NCBI GenBank assembly: GCA_037389465.1
Contig: JAZARR010000078.1
Coordinates: 2,542,001-2,606,000 of the forward strand
Source: Baylisascaris procyonis
Lineage: Eukaryota > Nematoda > Chromadorea > Rhabditida > Ascarididae
DNA: 64,000 nucleotides
Direction: 5' to 3'
Shown: positions 38,294 through 48,984 of the stretch, piece by piece
How the letters are laid out: each line of letters begins with the position of its first letter
How positions within the stretch are numbered: the first letter of the stretch is position 1
Position numbers and translations under genes: made by a program
The notes under the pieces: generated by a model
Databases searched by the model: none
What the model was told of the DNA's origin: nothing
The model's input: the letters and a program-made list of their open reading frames with translations, nothing else

Positions 38294-40824
38294 ATGCTCA
38301 TTGGCGATATGAGTGGCGCGGCCGTGAAGCTGCCGTTCGGCATTCACAGTATTCTCTATGAGCGCGTCAGCAAGCCTACCGTAGCCGAATCCAGTGTACC
38401 TTCCAAGCTATGCACTTTACCTCAGATCCCACTCTACTATAACTCGCTTTCCGAACCATGGATAGCAACCTCGTCGTCAGCTTCGCCGGTTAAACAACTT
38501 GATCGAGTCAAGAAACATGATGAAGCACGCCGAGAGGCCACACGACGCATTGGACATCCTTATCAGAGTCGTGCTCCAGCCAAACACAAAAAGCCGAGAA
38601 CGTCATTTTCTAAGAAACAGGTCCACTGCTTTGCTCTTTCCAATATAACACGTTCTTTGTAGTCGATGGAAGGTCACTTATGCAACACCGCTGTGGCATT
38701 TAAAAGCTCGATTTGAAATTCCAAATTAAAAGATCTTTGCAGCTATAACGATTGCTTCAGCTGTATTATTGCATTGATGCCATAATCTCAGTGTTCATTC
38801 TCTTATTCCGGTTGTTTTTCTCGAGCAACCGCTCGTTTTGATGTGTGAACCATTTGCGTAGTTTGATTCTTTGCTGAAGTTTGTTTGTCTTGCTTCATTA
38901 TTCATTATAGACGCACAAAAAACATTCCTAAACAAGTAAATGAAGTTATTGCAAAGAGTTCATTCAATTGTCCACTTAGGCAAAATAACCGAAAGCATTT
39001 CTGGTATTGTTTCGTTTGTCATTAAAGACACATTATCAACCTGTCTGGCAAAATATAGATTATCCTGACCTGAACAGCAGTCTACCAAGGTGGGGGAGCC
39101 TTCAGGGTTTAGGTAACTAAATCGAAAAGACGTCGGTTGATTTTGGTTTTTGAAAATTTAAATTGACATGCGCCTTATTAAGACTGCAATAAATATCAGC
39201 AGGTCACAAATTCTATGCACCTGGGATGCTTTTCCCTCGTCTTACAACGCCTCTCAACAAGTACACCATCATTTCCGAAATTTTGTGTTACTTAGCCGCC
39301 AATTTCCTTGTTATCGCAGAAAAAAGTTCTTCGACGACTGTTGCAATAAAGTTAGGGACTGCGTAAGATGAACGGCCGGTATTTCAAAGTGTTTGTCCAC
39401 TCTCTCCTATGACCCACATGCAAGGTGAGCCGTTCACATTCACAAAGTTCATGCGAAGAATATGTGAGTACGTAGGGAAATATGGAGCAGGGCGATGGAT
39501 GAGGAATGGTGAGGATGATGAAGACTGTACAATGAAATGCATATTTGAATTTTTCAGGTTGCGCTGTTAGAAAACCGTTTCCTTAGTCAAAAATATCTCG
39601 CGTCAACGGAACGGGCCTTGCTTGCTTCTGAACTTGACATGAGCGACGCTCAAGTGAAGACGTGGTTTCAGAATCGGCGAACCAAATGGAGGTTTGCGTG
39701 AAGTGTTGATCTTCTTTTTGCTTTTAATTACTATTAATTTGTAATCTGAAATCTATTCCCCAATGACAAGTGAGATGCGCTTCATGAAGGGAAAGAAGAT
39801 ATCCTCTGAAGAAAAAACTGAATCAGATTATGAAATATAAATAGTTCCATATAGCCGGCAACGGGGAGGGTTGCGGGAATAGTGATGGCATATCATGAGT
39901 CCGTGCTACTTGATCTGATTAGAGTCATTCAACGGTCATCTAGCCGAAGCAGTAGGTATAAACTTTGGATAAGTTAAGGGCACCAAAGATGTCTCAGCCC
40001 ATGTACCTTACGGCAGCGCTACTTCGCGGAAAGACTGGAGGAACAGTGCCGCTCTCGACGTAGGGTGCTGCCATCGCTTCCTTGAGGCCGCCAAACTAGA
40101 CCAGCCTAGGCCTCGTCGACGGCAGCATCCTTCCGAGGCCCGGTCGGCCGAGTGCCGCAAAACTCATAAGCTCCGAGCCAGTCACAACTTCTGATGGTCC
40201 CAAGCGTGGTTTTGCTTCTAACCCGGCTTCAACAATACACATGCTGTGATAAATACATTCTGACAAACGCTAAGAAATTCAAAATGAATTGAGGAAGTCG
40301 TTGTGTAATGCTTCAGATTCGCTTAAACGCTTCATTTTAAATGAAATTTAAGAATGTGTAATTAAGACCCGTCTAGTCAGCAGTCGTTCTCGAAAATTGA
40401 TATAATGTTCGCTTTTCACGAAGTGAATTGCTTCGTGGTTGCGATACAATTTTACTTTTCGTTCTATCTTTTAAAAAATTACACAACATGATATCACACT
40501 TTCTCGCATTTTTATAGAAATTTTTGTAATAGTTCTTGTTGAATCGTTTTAAATTCCATCGTTTTTTGTATGTCTCAGCAATAAACGTCAACATAGTATT
40601 TCTGACTGTGAGCGTATTCCGATGCCCCTGCTAAATTGTTAATTCTGGGCGACTGGCGCTAACTCAATTGACAGCTATACAGAAAGAAAAGTCTCCAATT
40701 TTTTTTTTTTGTTTGTGCTTTCAGGAGACAGGAAGCCGAAGAGAAGGAATTCGAAGACAAAGCAAATGCGAGGATGTTGTCTTATACTCAATGCTTCTTC
40801 GCAAGACCAGATATTACTTTATGA
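38294..40824 (+). CDS. Tlx/C15-class homeodomain transcription factor
   Basis: Nuclear DNA-binding regulator of the TLX (HOX11)/Drosophila C15 class. Exons 38294-38620, 39558-39691 and 40725-40824, in phase, giving 186 aa. An Engrailed-type repression motif FGIHSIL lies at residues 15-21, matching the FGIDQIL motif that TLX proteins use to bind Groucho. [12 protein letters not shown] at 84-95 is the conserved TLX block directly before the homeodomain (98-157). Helix 3 reads [18 protein letters not shown], with the Thr at homeodomain position 47 that sets TLX apart. The tail is short ([14 protein letters not shown]). Introns fall after homeodomain residues 12 and 57/58. The start is the ATG preceding the repression motif; a longer open frame in another phase lies upstream. 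It faces the NK-2 gene on the opposite strand. Confidence 0.9.
39857..40215. repeat. GC-rich island in the second Tlx intron, probable interspersed repeat
   Basis: About 360 nt with high G+C and frequent CpG inside an AT-rich intron, containing stops in the frames I read. By eye it is not the same sequence as the island at 4085-4445. Old transposon or short interspersed element is the simplest reading, but no termini were seen. Confidence 0.3.
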
Positions 40825-41782
40825 TCTATGTCTAAGTACAATGCTTTAAAACAATGACGTTTTTTTTTGCTGTGACCACCATTGAATCAAAATTAATGCT
40901 TGTTACATTTTTATGAAAATATTTTTTATTGCAGTCAAATCTATGTATGTTAAACCTGACACTCGATGTACTCAAATATAACAGCCATGTGATGACTTGT
41001 TTTTGATGGGTTTCTATCGATTCAAGATGTATTGATGTGTATTTTTGAAGCGAAAAAAGAACCAATTTCATGAGGTGGTCTATTTATTCGACTCTCATGT
41101 GGATGCTTTTATCTCTCATATGTAAGTTTTACGTTAAAGGACGACCAAATGAACCGTTATCACAAATCGCGTATGGATCGACAGCTGCGAACGAATAGGA
41201 AATGTAATAGAGAGAAATTTCATCGAAATCCAGCAAATCCAAAAACGCCAGCACCAAACATCTGTAATTTCCGATTCAACTATAAATAGAATAAAAGGCA
41301 ACTTTAGTAACTCCAACTTGTTAGATTCTTTAAGAAACACTACGAATAATCGAAGGATTTTAACTCATTGTTGTCTCTTAAGATCTAAACAAAAATTTTG
41401 ATCTCGAAAATTTCAACTACAACACTTATAACTTCGAGTTTGTTGATGGATTTGAGAGATCAGAAAAATTTTCATTAGCCTATCGAAATAACTTTATCAC
41501 AAATTGAAAATTAGGTTCAGTAGGCCAATTATTTCACTCATAAAAGCCAATAACCAATGTGATCAACACTGTGATATTCCGTTGCTCCAGTAATCCCGAC
41601 TGTTGTCATCAAGATGCCGCCGAAAAGCAATTTTGACGGTATCGTCATTCTCAAAAGTTTTTGTTTCAGAAACCCATCGAGGTGCACAAACAGGCTGTAA
41701 TCAACAGGCGCGAAGTTTAATGAGTAAGGCTTGATGGGAGAGACAGTAATTTCGGAGCCAACTTGAAACTTTATGCGCTTTG

Positions 41783-41992
41783 CTACGCAGAAGCTTCTGC
41801 TGTCTTCAGTTTGCCATCACTAATAAAGTTTCCGCTAACATTTCTGCTGTTTCGCATTGTCAAGTCGAGAGGATTTGCATTGTCTTGGGGATTTGCACTG
41901 TTTTGCACTGTCAAGTCGAACGGCGGTGTCAAGTCGAAAGGACCGATGCTTTTGCATGACAACGCACCTATGCTATTTTCAAGCTGCGCCAT
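41783..41992 (-). CDS. Small ORF with three PxDLT (CtBP-binding-like) motifs
   Basis: ATG to TAG, 69 aa, on the minus strand between the two homeobox genes. It contains PFDLT, PFDLT and PLDLT within about 25 residues, each coded by a near-identical 12-nt segment (TTCGACTTGACA or CTCGACTTGACA). PxDLS/T is the short motif by which transcription factors recruit the corepressor CtBP. It could be a micro-gene, a 3' exon of the NK-2 gene reached by alternative splicing, or chance within a small repeat. No splice sites decide between these. Confidence 0.35.
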   Translation of the reverse strand: MAQLENSIGALSCKSIGPFDLTPPFDLTVQNSANPQDNANPLDLTMRNSRNVSGNFISDGKLKTAEASA

Positions 41993-43083
41993 CTCTCACC
42001 TGTCGATTATTGCTTGCACATCGATGCATTTTTCAAAAAAAAAACCCTTTAAAGCGAAGATGCAAATGACTGCAACTGTTGGATGGCAGAATTCATCATT
42101 TTCGAAGCAACGGGATACCAATGTCTGCCTTAAGATTGCGGGAATGTGTTGATTCCGAGAGTGGTTACTTCGATTAATAAATTGTTTTAAAAGTAGGATT
42201 ACGACTAAAATAGGTTCTAACTTCCAAAAAACTTACCTTCACAACTTATAGAGAAGAAAAGATCACCATCCCCCCTCCCGTTCACCCTGGCTGCACTCAT
42301 ATGTGAGGAAACGACCTAAGCACTTTTTCAGCGGACTCTTTAAAATATCAAAACTCTTCAGGAGCTCAGACATTGAAATATCATCGACAAAGCGGTAGTT
42401 GTATCTGTAATTCTAGTTACCCCTAAAAGTCACTGCTGATTATTTGCTTCTTTGAAAGCTTTCATTCTACACAAAAGCGTATTTTTGTGCATCTTCGCGA
42501 ATTAGCCCGGCAAAAATGGATTCATGTATGTGTACTTTGGTCTGTTTATTTGAGAGTTTCAATTCGGTAACAGTGAAACTAAAGGTGGTGGAATTTTCGG
42601 GTGTAATGTGCAATACAATGACCTCCTTTTCCATAATTCACGTTAATCCATCAACTCTGACAGAAGTTGTAGACACTTAAAGGTAGAAAAAATTTTGCAT
42701 GCTTTAACACCAGTCGGCTTTCCATTCCACACTGTTGCTGTTGCAAAAAAAAAGTCTTTAGTGAAGTACTTGCACTAGCGGTCAGATTAATTCCACATCC
42801 ATCGCTAATGCTTAAGAAATTCAGGTGAGGGAAATGCAATAGCTTATTCCGTGTTAGCTTAGCCTTCCTGGCTGCCCTCTTCACATGTTCAGATTCGTCC
42901 CTTCATGGAAAACAGCTGGACAACATGCGCAAAGTGAGAATTCTTACAGATAAGCAAGGCACCCCAAATAGGTGAGCGAGCGTTTTGAAAAAGTACATTC
43001 AAGTGGCTATTTCATCATTAAAATGTTGTCCTGTGATTTATGCTTTGAGGTCTGTTTGGCGTTAGCAAATTCTTCTCATTCAA

Positions 43084-46000
43084 TCAATCCAATGGCAGGC
43101 AAAAACTTTTCATGTGACGGTAATTTGAAGAAGCGATGCTTGCCTGATTTTGGAAAGCAAACTGTGACGACAGTTGAAGTGTTCGGTCTTGATCGATGCG
43201 TTTGCATTTATAGCGTCGATTTTGGAACCAAATCTTGATCTGTGTCGGCGTCAAGCCCAATGACTCTGCCAAACCGTCACGTTCACTCGCATTCACATAC
43301 CTTTGTCGTTTGAAATGCTCCTCCAGCTGCATCACCTGAAAACAACAAAGTTTTTTATTTGTTCTTGTCGAAGAACCTCATCACTATAAAAGAATACTGC
43401 AAATGGAGCTACAGTAAGTCGTTAATGGGGTGGAGTTCGCATGGAGTGAACCAAAGTGATAATGCAACCGTTCTACTCTGCCTGACCGGCTTATATTGGA
43501 GTCTAGCAGATGCTTTATCTACTACGAGCTTTGGGAGATAAGGAAGTTTCGATGAGTCTTCTAATGAGCTGGAAGCAATTCTAGTCTAAAGGGTGATCTT
43601 GTTACCGAACGGCTGCATTTTACAAAGATAGTATCTGACTATGGGTCGATCGATCGATGAATCAGATCGCCATAAGCGCTTACCTGGGCATGTGTAAATA
43701 GAACTCTCGGTTTGCGACGATTCTGCTGTGTTCGAAGATGAATATCCGGCGAAGTGCTACGTTGTTGTTTCGTGGTCGCCGTTTCACGTGAAATGTTTCC
43801 ACTACTATACTCATCTAAACGCAAAACATGCTAAAAGGTTTAATTAACACCGTATAAAATATTGCAGACCCGCTCAAAATGCATTATATTCCACCAGACG
43901 AAGCCCGACTCTTTGCATGAGTGTAAATTTTGCGAGATAGTCTTTGTGATTATGCATCTCTCTCTCTCTCTCCACTGAAACATACAGACAATGGTCTCAA
44001 ATAAAACTATAAGAAATACTACTAATGATCTGTTGGCAGAGACGAGGAAGGAGTGCAATTTTTAAATTGAGTATAACCTAAGAAATAAGCATTATATGGA
44101 GAAATAAAGCCATTTTTGAAATTGACAAAGCAAGCTTCATCGAATGAGCTCAGAGGTGCTAAAAAACTCGATGGAAAACGTTTCAAAAGCTCCCTTCAAA
44201 ATTCACTTCCATATGTTGTATCAGCTAAACATTGATACTGATAAATTATTGATAAGTGCCTCGTCCATCGCAAACTTCCATCTCTTTTCATTAGTTTCTG
44301 AGTGCTAACAGTGATAAGCTCATCATGGTTACACATAAATTCATTGCAACTTTAAGTTCCCTCTCAAAATAGAAAATTAAAAAACAGCTCTCTACGGAAT
44401 GCTATCCGCACTCCATAGAGCCTTATGAACAAAATTGATTGCTTCTAAGAAGTCAATCAGTAATATTTTTACAGCTCGTGATTTGTTTCGACGCATTCTT
44501 TTTGTGCGCAAATTATTGATGAAACTGTCAAATAAGCGCATCGGAATTTACGATTGTTAAGTCAGCAACACTTTGCAAATGCACGACTGCCCTTTGTGTT
44601 CACCTTCCTTTCGTCATAATGAGCCGCCCGAGCCGGGGAAAGGTGCTCTTAAATGCTCCGCGTCTCGACATATGGAGTGGAATTCCTTTCATTCCCATAG
44701 CGTTCCCCCCACCTTTTTCTCCTCTTTCTTGAAGTGCTAGTCTGCATTAATAAATCTTTTCTGCATACGTTGATTGTTAAAGCTCTTCCTTCCTGATATA
44801 TTTGGTGACAGTTGCGAACAAAATTTCCACTGTTCATTCGTTTTAACGACTGCTGCCGCAATATGTACTTTCCCTGGTAGCTTTAAACTCATGACCACCT
44901 TAATTACGAGTAAATTGTCTGCGCAATAGGGCTCATCTAATCAACCCAAAACAAAACTTGTGATATCGTTTGAACGGAAGTATTGAAGATTTTTTAAAAA
45001 AATGCTGCAAGCCCATGTGACGTGATGATGTATCATGCCGTATCCGAATTTTTTTGGTTGTGCCCTTGCTCATGCAATTTTTCATGCAAAAATCAAATCG
45101 CATGACAGCGCATGTCATTATTTCTCACCTCGTTCACTGTGATGTCTATTTCGATGTCAACAGCACCGTAACGTTTACCTTTGAAGTGAATGGATAATAT
45201 TTTTGCACTCGTAAGAATAAAGCAATGCTTATTAGCCGACATTTGTGGAACTCGTTCAATTTTTTGAATCACATCAGATAAAAGAACGAGGAAAATCCCA
45301 ACCACGTTCAGCGCCCAGGTGATGTACAAGTAGAACGAATGGACAACGCAAAAGTCATATAAAAGTTGCACATAATGCACATCTTGTTTTCTACAAACTG
45401 CTATAGTACAACTACTGAAAGCTTCTTAGAGCTAAAAGCATGTTGCGATCTATCAGATTCGAAAGCAAATTTCAGAAAAAAATGCTTGTTCCCCACCAAA
45501 TTTTTTCTGCCTTTCGATGAAAGTACACTGAATACATTCATTGCAATGAACGCAGACTAGTGTCAGCATCCGTTAGAATTTCAAATTCAGATTTTGAACA
45601 AAATTAGAGCGCAACTCAAATTTAGAGGTTCCGAGAAACCAAGGGCTTGCGGGTGAAATTTGTTGAAGATCTAATACCAGTGCAAACCGAATCAAGATCC
45701 CTCAGACAGTCGGTGACAGATGATTGCGCTAACAGCTCAGAAGCAGCCCATTTTGTGGTTTTCTCCAAAGACGCTCCTAACAGTAAGAAAATCTTCTCAG
45801 CGCTGCTGAGGCATGACTATAATCCAGACCAAACCGCGTTTCGATCTTTCGAGGAAACTCGCCCACCATCATAGAAATTCGAATATCTTCGAAGCTCAAG
45901 ACAACCTAATTTTCAACTATTGGTTCTCGTAGTTAATGGAATTTGAAGTTTTTCAGAAGCACTATTACAATATCAATCAATATTAATATTATCATTTTCG

Positions 46001-46755
46001 AAATCACAGTCAATTCTTTCAGAAAAAAGTTCATCGAGCAGGCGACAGAAACGTTGTCGATGTAGACCAACAAAGAAACGCTGATCCTCCAAAAAAATGC
46101 TGTCGAATTGAACTTCTAACAAGATGCTCTCGAAATAAACCCCCCAACGAGATTCTTCAGAATGGATAAAAATCGCTTCCATTTTAATTTCGAAAAATCT
46201 GACCTTGGACTTGATACTCACCCACTATTGAATCATGCAAAATCTAGCAAGACTGTTTTTCTAGCGATCATAGATATGCGTTTAGTTGACATATAAAGAC
46301 TGGTACTCATGAAATAATCTTGGGTGATAATTTAAAAAAAAATTTTGATTAATATGACAACCGATATGGGTGAACCTCTGTTTGATCGAGCTGAGCAAAG
46401 CATTGATGGTATGAAAAGCTTCACAACTTGTTGTGCAACATTTTAGCAACTGACGCAACGGCTAAGATAAAACCTATCTTGCTAGCTCGTTCTATTTGTT
46501 TCAATTTAGAAAAATGAATAAATCATGCTTGCGGCCGCCTTCTCCACAAGAGAATGGTGATAAGATGAGAACGGTCTTACTGGATGGCGAATAAGAGGCG
46601 ATCGTTGGCACGACTGGAAATGAGCCACTGAAGTACTGACGGACATTATCGTCGATACGATTAATAAGCATGGTGCGCCGAACGAGCGGCTCAAGAGGCG
46701 GCTTACTGGATTGCATGCCAAGCCCAACGAGTAATGTAACCGCGTTTCGTCGCAT
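43084..46755 (-). CDS. NK-2-class homeodomain factor (Nkx2-5/tinman-like; CEH-22/CEH-28 group)
   Basis: Nuclear transcription factor. Exons 43814-43684 and 43335-43084 encode the homeodomain and C-terminus. Exon 1 (46755-46581) is proposed from an ATG, a strong GTAAGA donor and the one phase that fits exon 2; it gives 185 aa in all. The homeodomain (91-150) starts RRKPRVLF and has helix 3 [14 protein letters not shown], with Tyr54, the NK-2 class hallmark. RRYKCKR followed by DQDRTLQL resembles Nkx2-3/2-5/2-6 more than the Nkx2-1/2-2 type (HRYKMKR). No TN repression motif was found in the proposed exon 1, so the N-terminus may be incomplete. It converges on the Tlx gene, with about 2.3 kb between stop codons. 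In C. elegans the related CEH-22 and CEH-28 act in the pharynx; which one this matches is not settled. Confidence 0.85.
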
Positions 46756-47623
46756 CGCGCATCCACTCGATACGGTACGTATTTACAGATGATCCAATCG
46801 AGGCGCGGATCCGATTTCCTCGTTTCACTTCAATTAACGCTCTTTAGCTAACGATGGCTGCCAACTTTGAAATTGTGCCCCGCTCGATTCCGTTCGTCCT
46901 TCATTGCGCCGGATCGTCTTTCATTTTCCCACTCATTTTGGCACTTACTTGGTGTTATCTCTTTCAGTTTATTCATCCTTTTATCGCAAATTACTGAGAA
47001 GCATTGCCTACGCAATGACAATCACTTCTCGAAGCAAAAAAAAAATATCATCCTTTTCACCGAACCGTCACACATTCTGCTATGAACAATATCTCTTTTC
47101 CCATCCTCGCTGACTTTTTATTTATTTTCGATTCGCCCAATGAAAACATTCATGATCAATTATGTGCCTCCATTCACTCAGTTCATCCGAAACACTCTTT
47201 GCGATGACTTGCTTAGGAGGAACAATCAATTTCGAAAAGGAACCAACTACTCGAAGAACTTTTTACACATTCAAACACGCTTCGATACGACATTCGAATA
47301 TTGAGAGGACGCTACTTTTGCCCTTACCTTAATAAATGTTTATCCTTCCAATAAAAGCTTATGAGTGTAATGAATCGCATCACTCCTTCGAAGACTACAA
47401 TGATACGTACCCTTTGTCCGGCGCTCTATTTTGGGGCGATCTTTTAGTAGGCAAATTAGATAACTCAGCTGGTAAATCCATTTTGAAAGATGACTTTCAT
47501 CTACCTATCAAACGCTTTTTAACTGCCTTGTTGACAATTTAAAGCTTCTTTTAGATGTGACCTCCCATACTCCAACAAACAGATCTTCATACTGATAATG
47601 CATATGACACTACCTTCCATACA

Positions 47624-47714
<91 letters not shown>

Positions 47715-48984
47715 AAACAATGGCCTTTGATGCATTCCAGAAAAAAAAGCACTAGGCAAAGATACACTGCATCTAATATTGCGCCACCATACGATGAGTG
47801 CCAACCCGGTCAAGTGCTCTCAAGAAAGATTGCTGCTCCGCAAACACCGCCTCTTAATTTGACCGTTGCCTGGCACGCTTGAGCCTGACCTTTAGAATTC
47901 AGCATAATGACGAATATCAGCCATGTTAAAACATTTTCTGCATTAGCTGCACCTTTAATAGCAATTTCGAGAATGCCCCTCAAGGTTAGCTCTCTCAAAT
48001 AAGTGCAGAAAAGTGTCCCATCATATTTCACATGAAACATTTGTTCATGAAACAAAATTCAAAAACAACAACACATATTCACAAGAGCACCAAAATAAAC
48101 AACAATCACAAGTCACTTCTTAAAGAGTTATATGGTACATCAAAATTGCATCGATAGCATGACTAAAATAAAGCTAAAGTTTACAGATATGAGAAATTAG
48201 TTTTAATGTCAGAATGGCATAAATAAGCCTCATACTCGCCAGTATTTCGTTTTGATAATCTCATAAACTAACAACAACAACAAAAAAAAAACGACCTATC
48301 CCCGTACAAGTTCACTGAAGACAGCAAGTCGTCTGCACAGAAACCCGTGTAATCTTCTCTTACTCCCCTCCAAAGGTCCCCCCCCCCAAAAAAAAATCAA
48401 TAAATGAAAATGACAGCAAAACAAAACAAAAACAAACCACATAAAAATTTCACGGCAACAGCAATAGGAAAAAAATTCAAAAGATGAATAAAAATCTTTT
48501 TACGCAATATCACTCAATTTCGATTGATGCGTAGAATCTGTCTGTAAATAAAACCACTTTAAAGAACGTATCGAATCGGTGCACATTAATTAAATATATC
48601 GTCTACAAAGAGAAGAAAAAATTCTATAAATTTTCCTTTGAAACTGCTTACTGAAAACATTTTCTATTGGAACAAAAGTACCACAACGTGTAGTAGCGTT
48701 ACAAAAATCATGTGATTAGCGGCTATTTACGTAATCCCTATTCTGAACAGAATAACTAAAAAAGGATCACTGAAGAAAAGAGGTGCACTTCGTGGGCTTA
48801 TTGTAGGTCCTGTTTTTCAACTGTACATTTTAAAGGAGGGAATTTTCTAGAAAAGAATGCGGAGTGGAACACTTGCGTGTTTTAAAAATAGAAAAAAAAA
48901 ACGCATAGAATCTTCGCATAAATTTTTTCCCTTTCAAGAGCACGAAAGGAACATAAATTCATGCGCAACGAGGGAAGATAAAAA
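46756..48984. other. Intergenic region between NK-2 and FANCD2
   Basis: Apart from the AT microsatellite described separately, I find no coding exon here. It holds the upstream region of the NK-2 gene and the 3' side of FANCD2. Further 5' exons of the NK-2 gene could lie here but cannot be supported. Confidence 0.4.
47627..47711. repeat. (AT)n microsatellite, about 42 units
   Basis: Uninterrupted AT dinucleotide run of about 85 bp in the interval between the NK-2 and FANCD2 genes. It is self-complementary and likely variable in length. Confidence 0.97.

Noticed and set aside
45093..45380. Minus-strand frame with a membrane-like segment, vaguely like a worm chemoreceptor
   Set aside because: One hydrophobic run only, no partner exons and no family motif; it lies in the proposed NK-2 intron.
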